From: Phascolarctos cinereus
Taxonomy: Eukaryota > Chordata > Mammalia > Diprotodontia > Phascolarctidae
Direction: 5' to 3'
DNA length: 64,000 nucleotides
Assembly (NCBI RefSeq): GCF_002099425.1
Contig: NW_018343982.1
Location: forward strand, 10,017,501 to 10,081,500
Shown here: positions 24,171-56,930 of the stretch, piece after piece
Layout: every line of letters begins with the position of its first letter
Numbering within the stretch: the first letter of the stretch is position 1
Position numbers and translations under genes: made by a program
The notes under the pieces: model-generated
Databases searched by the model: none
Seen by the model: the letters and a program-made list of their open reading frames with translations, nothing else
Told to the model about the DNA's origin: nothing

Positions 24171-24899
24171 TCTAAAAGTCTAAGTTTGCTCACCTATAGA
24201 ATGAGGGGGTTGGACTAGAAAACTCAGGTCTGATTCCAAGTTCAGTGCTCTTTCCATAACACCAGGCTGTCTTTTATACAAAAGATTAAATTTGGGGGGA
24301 TGAGACAGGAATGTACCATTTCAATGCACCTCCCTACAGAGATCAAATCTAACCCACTGTTCAGATTACTTTAACATCTCTCATCTAAATAAACGCTTTT
24401 CAGATACTCCAGAGATACCTAAATTACTGAACTTTTACAAAGCTGACCTTTTCTGTTGTTTGTGTGCCTTTCAGGGATTACTGGGAAATGTTGTAGGAAA
24501 TCATTCTTATCTCTGCTACCTTTTGACCCTGATGAAAATAATCCCATTGTGCATTAATAAACAAAACTTCCTGAAAACCACTAGAGGGATATGTGGGTAT
24601 GGGTGTGTACAGAACACAATCTCTCTAGGACTTTTTCTACCTTCCAACTGGCAGTCCTCACTACCTTCTCCAGTGGAGCATGGAAAGAGTTAAAAGTCCT
24701 TTGATTGAGTCACTTGGGTGAGAACTATTAAATGAAACAAAGAAAACTCCACCAGAGCAGTCCCAGTCAAGATCGGGTTCGTAATCAGATTTTATTCAAA
24801 GAAGAAAAGAAAAAAAAAGAGACTGCGGGTGACAACTTTCTTTTTGTATCCAGAAGTTTATAGGACACTCTTCAGTCACCTGCCAAGCCAATACAGGGG
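24171..24899. other. PLEKHS1 upstream flank, no gene recognised
   Basis: A 77-codon ORF at 24460 shows no known protein likeness. A purine-rich patch lies near 24803-24822. Part of 24735-24900 could be LTR-derived ('cagattttattcaaagaaga') but this is weak. Confidence 0.3.
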
Positions 24900-25045
24900 T
24901 GAATTGCCTTGATTTAATCTCATTTTCCACTCACTCTTGGGGTCAGATTAAGCCCACAGGAAGGTACTGGCTTGGGAAATTCCTACTGACTCAGACTGCA
25001 GACAGAGATTGTATTTAATCATCGCTTCATTGCCTGAGCTACATA
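24900..25045 (+). promoter_or_regulatory. Candidate PLEKHS1 promoter
   Basis: This is the stretch just upstream of the putative first exon. The only visible element is an AT-rich TATA-like box near 25011-25020. There is no CpG island, in keeping with a tissue-restricted gene. Placement depends wholly on the exon 1 call. Confidence 0.25.
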
Positions 25046-25138
25046 GCAGAAGTAAGAAGGACCCTGAAGAGTGAGTTCTGGAGATCTGGAGTCAAGTGGA
25101 ATTTCCCAAGAACATCTGCAACAGCAGCCCAGCTTCCG
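25040..25138 (+). other. PLEKHS1: Probable non-coding exon 1 of PLEKHS1 (5' UTR)
   Basis: Inference. A strong donor, 'ccg|gtgagtatt', ends the block at 25138. No coding frame is carried forward, and the first coding exon 4.9 kb downstream already has its own start codon with 19 nt of leader. A TATA-like 'gtatttaatc' lies at about 25011-25020, which would place the start of transcription near 25040-25045. The exon start is a guess; only the donor is visible. Another upstream exon could serve instead. Confidence 0.4.
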
Positions 25139-26010
25139 GTGAGTATTATCTTAGTGTGGCTAGTTAGCTTGATTTCTCAACATAATATTCATGTGGAGAC
25201 TCCTGGGTCAAATAGCAGCTGTCTGAAATTTAGGGGTGGGATAGCTGGAGCTTTGGGCATAAGGGAACTAGATAACTGGCTTCAAAGATCTTGAAGAGCC
25301 CTTGGGTGGAAAGGAGATTAGACTTGATTTGCCTGACCACTGAGGACAAGAGAAAGGGGCAGAAGTTCCAGAAATGCAGGTTTCAACTTGATGGAAGGAA
25401 AAAATGAAATGCCTACTAAGGGCAAGCTTGCAATTAGAGCTATTCAGAAATGGAATAGGATGTCCTGGAAGATAGCACCTTCCCCCTCACTAAGAGTCTT
25501 CAGATAAAAGCTACATGACCAATTTTCAGGCATGTTGTGGAAGGGATTCCTGATCAGATATAGGTTGTACTACATGGTCTTTGAGGTGTTGTCATATTCT
25601 TCAATTCGACGATTCTGTGTTTTTTCTGTCTTCAATAGCTTAGACTCTAAAGTCATCAGGAAACCAATCCCCTTGAGAACACTTTCAAGTAACTCCTTAG
25701 TGGATAAATAATGATTAATAATAAATAAATCAGAAGATAATTATGGATGGGATATAACTTGAATGAGATTTAGAAAAACTAAATGTAAAGTTATTGATGT
25801 GGGTCTTGAGGGGGTGACATGTGTGTGTGTTTGGGGGACGCTCAGCGTGTTGTCACTGAAAGGAAATGTAAGGGGAACATTTGAAAAGTTTCTGTTCTTC
25901 ATTCCTAAAAAGGCATAGAAATATGGATATCAAGACCAGTAGTCTCCAAACTTTTTAAATTATGAATCCCATCAGTAAAAAAAAAAAATGAGCATACCGG
26001 CTCCAGTACC
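25139..26010 (+). other. PLEKHS1 intron 1, 5' part
   Basis: Contains a diverged old repeat at about 25250-25620 ('gggattcctgatcagatata' end, MIR/L3-like) and a short piece at 25940-26010. No further exon seen. Confidence 0.35.
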
Positions 26011-26014
26011 ATAA

Positions 26015-26262
26015 TAGCGAGCATTTAGCTAGCACTTTAAGTTTTTCAAAGTCTTTTACAAATTTTATTTCATTTTAGCCTCACAACAACCCTGGGATAA
26101 AGGTACTATTATTGTCCTCACTTTATAGAAGAGGAAACTGGGGTTGACAGCGTTAAATGACTTGTCCAGGGTCATGTAGCTAATAAGTGTCTGAGGCTGG
26201 ATTTCAACTCAGGCTTTCCAGATTCCAGGTCCAGTGCCCTATCCACTGTGCCACCTAGAACA
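26015..26262 (-). mobile_element. MAR/MIR-type CORE-SINE
   Basis: 'agcatttagctagcacttta', 'cctcacaacaaccctgggat', 'ctatccactgtgccacctag': full length, reversed. Confidence 0.8.
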
Positions 26263-26339
26263 AATCCCCCTATTTATAAATTATGTAGTGCTATGTTAAT
26301 AATCATTTACATTATAAAACTCACTCAAGTAATACATCT

Positions 26340-26690
26340 TTTGAAAGGATAAGATACATATTTAGTACTAGAGTCAATGGAAAGTCACTGTAGTAATTGA
26401 ATTAGGGGGATGATATGGTCAAACCTGAAACTTTAAGATCAATTTGGCAGCTTTGTAGAGAATGGATTCCAGTGGGGAGAGCCTTGAGGCAAGGAGGCCA
26501 GTTAGGAAACTATTGAAATAGTTTGGATGATAGATGATGAGGCCCTGTACTTGAGCAGTGGATATTAGGGGAGGGATGGGATGAATGCAAGAGATGTTCT
26601 GGAGATTAAGAGGTACAAGCATTGGCTACTGATTGGATTGTGTAGGCTAAAGGAGAGTTAGCTTAAAAAATTAAAGGAGGCACTAAGATT
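26340..26690. mobile_element. Old repeat, probably CR1/L3-type LINE
   Basis: 'gcagctttgtagagaatgga', 'gaggccagttaggaaactat' and the following block are typical of an ancient mammalian LINE, reversed. Diverged. Confidence 0.5.
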
Positions 26691-26704
26691 TCAATCCTGA
26701 GTAA

Positions 26705-26975
26705 TTGGAAGAATAATAATTGTTAGCATTTATATAGTGTTTTAAGATTCGCAAAACATTTTGCAAACATTAACTCATTTGATCCTCACATCTCTGGGCG
26801 ACAGGTGTTATTATTATCATTATTATTATTATTATTCCCATTTTACAGATTAAAAAAAACTGAGCAAGTGACTTAGCCAGGGTCACATAGCTAGTAAGTG
26901 TCTAAGACTAGACTTGAACCCAGGTCTTCCTGACTCCAGGTCTAGTGCTCTATTCGTTGCTTCACCTAGCTGCCA
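26705..26975 (-). mobile_element. MAR/MIR-type CORE-SINE with (ATT)n
   Basis: 'ttgttagcatttatatagtg', internal (TTA)n at 26812-26836, 'tagctagtaagtgtctaaga' and reversed head. Confidence 0.8.
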
Positions 26976-27129
26976 CCAAAGATGGTGGTACCTTGAACAA
27001 AATAAGGAATTCTGATTGGATTTACTGTGTCCCACATAAATCAGAAGGTAAAGGTAGGGAGCAGTGGTCCTGTTCAGTAGCCACTGCCCTGATGCAGTCA
27101 GACCATTGAGGGGTCCATACCACAGCCAG

Positions 27130-28180
27130 AGGTTCTTCTGACTGACCTTTTTTCCACTAGCACCACCAGTCTTCCATGCTTGAAACCTTGAGAGTATCTT
27201 TGACTATTTCTTCTCCCTCATCTCTTATACCAAGAAGTTACCAAAGACTAACAGTTCCGCCTCAGCTACGTCCTCTCTTGCCTCACTAGCTCTGTCAAAT
27301 ACATACCTTCATCATACCTTTATTACTGTCTGTTTAACAATTCTTCCTGCCTCTATTCTCCACTCCCGTCCCCTCATAGTCCCATCAGACTAATCTTTCT
27401 TATACACAAATCTGGTCATGTCACTGCTCAGAGATTTTCAGTGGCTCCCTACTATCTGCTGAGTAGAATTTCAACTCCTTTGCCAGTCATTCAAGGTCCT
27501 CAATAACTTGGCTAGACCTTACCCAGATTCATAACTAGAATGGGGCCACTGGGACTTTTCCCCATTTGGGAAGCTATCTAATACATGTGTTATTTTTACA
27601 GCAGAGCACAGTGAGACCATGGTCTCAGATGCTGGCTGAGGAATGGGGAACAGAAAGCCACTATATGGAGGACTTCAATTTATTGACTTCCTCTGTCTCT
27701 CGTGTCATCCCATAAATCTTCAATCTGCTTTATACTATTTGTGCCTCACACCCTGTCCCCTTTCCCTTTTCTCTATCCTTTCCAGGCAGACTAGCCTCTC
27801 TCCTTCCACAAGCTTTCCCCTGTCCCCCAACCTAGGGAGATGAAGGACAATCCCAGTGCTACTTGTGAGGAAGGAACTTCAGTGAGGCCTCTCTCAGGTA
27901 GAGCAGAATAGAGCATGGGACCTCAAATCCCTTACTTGGAAAAAGAAAGCTTAGGACTAAATCCCAGGTCCTTCTAGCTCTCGTATTCTGTCTTCTAAGC
28001 TGGCACAGTAACTCTCTCTCCCACTCCACTGAATCTGTCTTAGTTACTTTTTGTATTATTTTCACATTCTGAATTACAAAATCCATTTGAGGTCGACTTA
28101 ATTTCTTGTTACCGCTGTTGATGCTACTTGGCACATGCCTGGAATATATTCCTTCCTTATTTCTGCCTCATAGGACCTTG
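27130..28180 (+). mobile_element. L2 LINE, longer 3' portion
   Basis: 'aaatctggtcatgtcactgc', 'ttttcagtggctccctacta' and 'tttgccagtcattcaaggtc' are L2 ORF2 3' words. No intact frame. Interrupted by unassigned sequence near 27540-27650. Confidence 0.65.
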
Positions 28181-28234
28181 TTCTTCCTTTCAGACACAGC
28201 TTAAGCGCCACTTTCTGCTTGAAGTCTGTAGTCC

Positions 28235-28315
28235 CCCCTCCCCAAAGGCAATCGAGGTTAAGTGACTTGCCCAGGATCACACAGCTAGTAAGTATCAAGT
28301 GTCTCTATCCACTGC
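28235..28315 (-). mobile_element. WSINE short-form fragment
   Basis: 'aggttaagtgacttgcccag' and 'cacagctagtaagtatcaag' on the reverse strand; truncated. Confidence 0.65.
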
Positions 28316-28384
28316 CTGTTCTGATCCTCACCAGCTGCTAGTGCCTCAACTCTCCCCACAAACTACTTTATATTTCATTGTTTT

Positions 28385-28800
28385 GTAAATTTCTAACCAT
28401 CCTTTAAAGTCTGGCACAGAACCACTTCCTTCATAAGGCTTGATTCTGCAGCTAATAAAAAACTGTCCGCCTTTTAAACCTCATAAAACACTTTCATTTT
28501 GCAGCTCTCTGATTTACTTATCTTTGCCATTACAGATCTAGACCTTGGAGGGCCTTTGGAGTACATCTAATCCAAATTCCACATTTTATAGATGGTAAGT
28601 GAAATGACCTAATATAATGTATTATAGCTACCTCTGTGTCTTATCTATCCCTCTGCCAGACTATAATTAAATTCAAATTAATAAACATTTATTAATTCCT
28701 GAAGTGTACAAAGCATTATGCCAGGAGATATGGATATAAAACCTAAAATTAAACTGTTCTTGGAATTGACATTCTGTTGATGTCAATAGGAGTGCAGTGA
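28385..28800 (+). mobile_element. L2 3' fragments and old CR1-like piece
   Basis: 'ctaaccatcctttaaagtct' then 'ttcataaggcttgattctgc' mark an L2. About 28670-28800 ('tattaattcctgaagtgtac') is a second old repeat. Confidence 0.5.
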
Positions 28801-28894
28801 ATTAACTCCAGAAGCTGTGCTGACTTCTATGGACAGATTAAGAATAGCTCAAGTTTAAAATCCTGCAGTTTGTAACCCAACAATTCTATACTTT

Positions 28895-29147
28895 GTTGTT
28901 GTTTGTTGAATCATTTTAGTTGTGTCCAACTCTCTGTGGCTCTATTTTGGGGTTTTCTTGGCAATGATATTGGAGTAGTTTGTCATTTCCTTGTCCAGCT
29001 CATTTTTCAGATGAGGAAACTGAGGCAAACAGGGTAAAATGTCTTGCCCAGCGTCACATAGCTAGTAAGTATCTGAGGGTGGATTTGAACTTAGGCCCTC
29101 CTGACTCCAGGGCCAGTGCTCTATCTACTGCACCACCTAGCTACCCC
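28895..29147 (-). mobile_element. WSINE-type SINE, long form
   Basis: 'ttgttgttgtttgttgaatc', 'ggggttttcttggcaatgat', 'ctactgcaccacctagctac'. Full length. Confidence 0.9.
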
Positions 29148-29529
29148 TTTATACTCTGTGAATTAGATTTAAAGATAAATTGTTATTGATATCTTTTCTT
29201 TTCATTTCTCCTTAATTTCTCTAAGTGCCAATAGATGCTTAATAAATGCTTATTGACTGATTCTCCTAAAATAGTTTGGCAAATACCGTTCCTCCCTGCA
29301 AATGAAGTCCCCTGTAACAAGTAATATTTTTGAAGAAAAAAAAAGGAAGAAAGAGAGGAAGAAAAAATAATAAAACTAATCAACTCATCAAAAAAGCCCT
29401 AAATTATATGCAGTGTTCCACATTTATGGACCTCTTCCCCTTCCCTCCCCCTTGCAAAGGAGGTATTTTTTCAAATCTCTTTGAGGCTATGCAATTCTAC
29501 AATGTTCGATTTCAATTTATTTTACATTA
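29148..29529. other. Intron 1, no recognised feature
   Basis: A purine-rich run at 29331-29370 produces a Lys/Arg-rich short ORF that is not a gene. Confidence 0.4.
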
Positions 29530-29645
29530 ATGCCCTTAAGTGCTCAGCTCCATGGAGGTAGGGACTGTGTCTTCTCTAAATGTTGTATCTTTTCCAGGGC
29601 CAAGCACACTACTGGGGCACACAGTAGGTGCTTAAATAAATTTGC
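29530..29645 (+). mobile_element. L2 LINE 3' end
   Basis: 'ccatggaggtagggactgtg' and 'cacagtaggtgcttaaataa'. Confidence 0.7.
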
Positions 29646-30082
29646 TGAATATTATTGGATCTGAAGCTCTCCCCTGTTTCATTTCAACTTTCAGTATTGC
29701 AGATCCTTCCAGGCAAGAGCCCAAAAAACATTTAAAAATCAGTAACAGAGAATGTGTCCTGCAGAGAACAGCTCTGGTAATAATCTTGTGCATACCTGCA
29801 GAATACCACTGTCTTTACCAATCAGTGTTCAGCTACTTGGATGTTTCCTGGTTACGGTTGCTATTGATCTGTCTTAGGGCAAAAAGAAAAAACCCAATTT
29901 TTCCCATGACTTAACTCACGCCCTATTTGTCCAACATTCCTGTAATAGCTGATCATTGGCCTCTTCATCACACCACTATACTATTTATTATCTGGCTAAT
30001 CAGTGCAGTGAACTGTTAATTGCTCAGGGACTAAATAAATCAGGCCTTTTTTTTTTTTAATAGGTGGGAGGAGGCATCTGCA

Positions 30083-52615
<22,533 letters not shown>

Positions 52616-52729
52616 AAAACACCATTTTGGTTAAGGTTGGATGGTAACCATTCCCACTACAGATATGCAGTGAAAGCTTATGAACAAAGAGTTATCAATA
52701 TGAATTTCAAATGAGAATGAAGGAGGAGC

Positions 52730-53515
52730 ACTGAATACTAACATATAAAAAGGATGCTTCAAGTCGCTACTAATAAGAGAAAATGCTACCTCACACCCAG
52801 CAAACTAGAAAAATGGTGGAAGATGGAAAGAGTCAATGTTGGATGGGTTGTGAATAAAATGGGCACAATCATACATTATTGGTAGAGCTGTTCACTGGTC
52901 CATTCTGGAAAGCATTTTAGAATTATGTGGAGTGATTAAAAATAGCTGCTAGACATAAACAGTAAGATAATCAAGAACAAAAAGAAAGTGCCTAGATATG
53001 CCTAAATTAATAGCAATATTTTTGTATGTGGTAGCAAAAAATTGGAAACAGTAGGTGCCCACTCATCAGAGAATGACTAAACAAATTTTTGTAAGTGAAT
53101 GTGTGGAATATTATTAGGGTATAAGAAACAATTAATGCCATGAATACAAAGAAGCATGGAGAAATGTATAAGAATTGATTCAAAGTGAAGTAAGCAGAAC
53201 CAAGAAACCATGTACACAGTGACTATAACATTGTAAATGGAAAGAGTAATAACAATGACAAAAAAATTGAAACAACACTCTCTAATTATAATAACACCTT
53301 GGCTCCTTTGCTGAGACAGAGGACCATACATATGGAACACTACATATAGAAGCAATTTTTTGGTTGGTTTTAATGAACTACTTTTCTTTAGCTTTAACAG
53401 AAATTCATTATTATAAGGGATGGTTCTGTGGGAGGGAGCAAAGGGAAAGATATAGTGGGAAATGTTGGGAATGCAAAAACCAAAGACATCAATAAATTTT
53501 TTTAAAAAGAAGCAA
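52730..53515 (+). mobile_element. L1 LINE 3' end, 5'-truncated
   Basis: 'gctacctcacacccagcaaa', 'gaaaaattggaaacagtagg'-like C-terminal coding words and 3' UTR ending 'aataaatttttttaaaaaga'. Just downstream of the PLEKHS1 stop, possibly within its 3' UTR. Confidence 0.75.
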
Positions 53516-53861
53516 AGTAATACTACTTATGACTAAGATGGGTCTGGGTGGGCAAAAGTCTTAATAAGGATTCAAGCTTGTTGAAAGAACTTCTGTAATT
53601 TGACCCTAACAGAAAAGACCCAGAGGAAATGGGTTCATCTTCTACTCAGTTTTCACAAATTTCACAGTAGTGTCCCAAAAACCAAGAGAGGAGAAGATGG
53701 GGATTTGCAGTGTTCAAAGTTGCAGAGAGGTCAAGAATGAGGATTGAGAAAAGACCAATGGATTAAGAGCTGCATCCCGGGAGATGTTGAATGAGTCACT
53801 TAAGGTCTTTGGGTCACAGCTTCCACATCTTTGATATGGGAATAATAATTACTTCCCCTAT
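53516..53861. other. Intergenic; MIR scrap at 53785-53860
   Basis: No gene seen. The MIR scrap reads 'tgagtcacttaaggtctttg'. Confidence 0.4.
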
Positions 53862-54110
53862 AGGAACTAGATTGTAGAGCTCTGGGCTTGGAATCAATAA
53901 GACTCATTTTCATGAGTTCAAATCTGTCCTCAGACACTTATTAGCTGTGTCACCCTGGACAAGTCACTTAACCCTGTTTGCCTCAGTTTCCTCATCTGTA
54001 AAATGAGCTGGAGAAGGAAATGGCAAACCACTCCCATATTTCAGACAAGAAAACCCCAAATGGGGGTATGAAGAATCAAACACGACTGAAAACAACTAAG
54101 CAACAAAAAC
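53862..54110 (+). mobile_element. WSINE-type SINE, long form
   Basis: 'ggaactagattgtagagctc' to 'actaagcaacaaaaaccaat'. Near full length. Confidence 0.85.
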
Positions 54111-54234
54111 CAATAACAATAATAACATTTTTTCAATGTTTTAGTAATTTAATTTGGATTACATTTTGCATATACAGAAATACTTTGCAAAATTGTATTT
54201 TGTCCAATCTATATCACTATTTTTATGGCTTCAT

Positions 54235-54765
54235 TGCATTTACCTGTTTTTCATTCAGCAAATATTTACTGAACCCGTAGTGAGTACAAAACACTATGCT
54301 AGGCCCTTTGAGGGCTACAAAGTAAATAGAACCCTGGATCTAGAATTAGAAGACCTGTATTCAAATGCCACCTCTGCCATTTGCTACCTGTGTGACCTGG
54401 AGCAAGTCACTTAACCTGTCTGGACCTCAGCTTCTTCATCTGTAAAATAAAAGAGTTTTAACAAGATAAACTCTAAGGATCCTAGGCTTAGTATTGGTGG
54501 GAACCTGGCAGGACATCTCATTTTACAAATGAGGAAACTGAGACCCAAAGAGGCTAGAGGATTTGCCCAAGGTCATACAGGTATCATAACTTGGATTTGA
54601 ACCCAGGTCCCCAGGACCAACCTTTAAATCTCAGCTCTCCTACTTCCTAACCAATGCCCTTGGACAAGCCTCTTCAACTCTGTAGTCCTTTGTTTTCTTC
54701 ATCTATAAAAAGGTGTTGACCAGTTGATCTCTAATGACAGCTCTAAATTCTGTGACTTTCATTTT
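54235..54765. mobile_element. Cluster of MIR-type SINE pieces
   Basis: 54300-54480 plus strand ('gtgtgacctggagcaagtca'); 54490-54625 minus strand ('caaatgaggaaactgagacc'); 54630-54765 plus strand ('cttcatctataaaaaggtgt'). The head of the block, 'tcagcaaatatttactgaac', is an L2/CR1-like scrap. Confidence 0.6.
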
Positions 54766-55075
54766 TAGTGGGCATCTAGTTTGAAAGGTTTTTCCCAGTA
54801 AGAGAAAAAATCCAATCTAATGTGATTCCTTATTTTGTATTCTGTCAAGATAACCTTGTGTTGCCAGTTACCATGATGCTGTTCACTATGACCTATGGGA
54901 GAAAAATAAAAGGAAGGTAGCAGGGAGACAGATTGACCTGGACTAATTTATTATCTTAAGGGCCCAGGAAAAATATTTTATATGTCATAACAGTTTTAGG
55001 TCACATCCACCAAGAGTTATCCTGCTTAACAAGGACTGAGAAAAATACTTAGGATTTCTAATCTTTAGAGCCCTT
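54766..55075. other. Intergenic, nothing recognised
   Basis: No ORF or repeat that I can name. Confidence 0.35.
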
Positions 55076-55079
55076 TAAG

Positions 55080-55445
55080 AACATTAACTAATTCATTCTG
55101 TGAGGCAGAAAGAACCATATCCCATTTCACAGATAGGGAAACTGAGGCTAAATAGGTAATATAATCATATACTCAAAGAGCTGGACAAATCCATGGAGAT
55201 CATCCACTCTAACTTTCTCATTTTAGTAATGATGAAATTGGGACCCAGAGAGGGGAAGAAGTCACACTGCTTGTGAGTTGTATGACCACTGGCAAGCCAC
55301 ATGGTCACCCAGTAGAGGTGGTGTAAAGTCATGGAAAGAACACAGATTTCAGGACAAGAGATCTGGGTTTGAAGCCTGGCTCAGCAATTTACTACCTCTG
55401 TGTCATCTCTGGGACTGCCTCAGTTTCTGCGTCTGTAAAGTGAAT
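55080..55445. mobile_element. MIR-type pieces, minus then plus strand
   Basis: 55080-55285 reversed ('agatagggaaactgaggcta'), 55310-55445 forward ('gcctcagtttctgcgtctgt'). Confidence 0.6.
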
Positions 55446-55676
55446 GTTGTTGTTGAGTTGTTTTGTTCATGTCTGACTTTTCATGACTCTATTTGCGGTT
55501 TCCTTGGCAATGATACTGGAGAGGTTTGCTCTTTCCTTCTCCAGCTCATTTTATAGATGAGGAAACTGAGGCAAATAGAATGACACAGGGTCATACAGCT
55601 AGTGAGTGTCTGAAGTTAGATTTGAACTCAAGTCTTCCTGATTCCAGGCTCGGTGCTCTATCCACTGTGCCACCAG
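55446..55676 (-). mobile_element. WSINE-type SINE, long form
   Basis: 'ttgttgttgagttgttttgt' to 'gctctatccactgtgccacc'. Inserted after the MIR tail. Confidence 0.88.
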
Positions 55677-56254
55677 AGGATGGCTGTAGGCCTTTCTGGC
55701 CCATCTCTATTCATCATAACTACTTCCACTGTGAAGAGAATCAAGGAACATTGGATATGACAAACATCAAATAACGTTACAAAATGAAACTTATCATAGT
55801 CTAACACACAGGGAACCACTGGTTGTCAATACGAGAACCATTTCTAAGTGAGTTGGCCCTGTAAAGTCAGACCACATGTTACAGCAGAGATAAAAATCAA
55901 TGCCAAACTAGAAGAAAGAATGAAAATGAGAAGATATGAGTGTAAGTGGGGAAACTCCCAACTTATTTCCTAAATGATGATATGCAGTTAGGTGGACAAC
56001 CTACAGAGCTGATCTAGCAGTACATGTGTCTAAGACAAAAACTGCACGTGTTCATGAGCTGGGCCCAGAATGGAACAGGAAGAGAGTGGGCAGGATTGCC
56101 TTTGGAAAAATGCACAGAGCTGTTAATTACTCTAAGCTTTTCCCTGAAACAGAAATTCATCTTTTTTTTTTTTAAACTCCAGTATTCTTCCAGTGATACT
56201 GCTGGGCTGCAAGTCGTGGAATCATTTATAGAATATCATGGAATGTTTCTAAAG
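55677..56254. other. Intergenic, nothing recognised
   Basis: The 80-codon ORF at 56024 has no known likeness. A T12 run lies at about 56162-56174. Confidence 0.35.
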
Positions 56255-56930
56255 AATCAAAGTTGAAGGCTCAGATTCTTAAAATCTAGCCAAATGCTCA
56301 GATTCTTAAAATTTAGCCACTAGCTCACCAACACTCAGATTCCTTAAAGAGTCTGGCCAATGTGGCAGATCTTTAATAAACCTTGTCTTTGGCCAAAAGG
56401 AGACTTGGGTTGAATTCACTTGAGTAGGACCTGTGTGTCATGATTTTGAGGTCCCAGCACCCCTAAACCTCTAGGCCTCAACATTTTGGTGGCCTGTATG
56501 GGGAAGCTGCCTGATTCTGAGTTCTTCTCTAGCCAAGACTGGGAGGCATGTAAACCTTCCCCCTTCTTTTTTGCCCTGCAGTTGGCGTTGTTCTCCAAGC
56601 ACCTAGAAGGCTTGGAGGTGCTTTTCAGGCAGACAGCTACAAGGCTGTCTCACACCTGGCCTGATGCTCTCAGGCTCTTGGTGCAGTGGTTCAGTTTGAG
56701 ACCATGGACCTGGTTACACCTTCCACAGCATAGAGGACAAGGACAGACACCTTATCTGGAAACGTATGCCCAATTCTGTCAGTTCTCTCAGTGCTAGGGA
56801 ATTGGGAACACTGCAGGTGCTTTTTGGTTCCCCAAGGCTTACTCACTCCCTTCCCTCTACACCCCTGAATCCTCCTTCAAGGAGGCTACATGGAAAAGTT
56901 AGAACAGCTAAAAACATCTTAGTAGATTCT

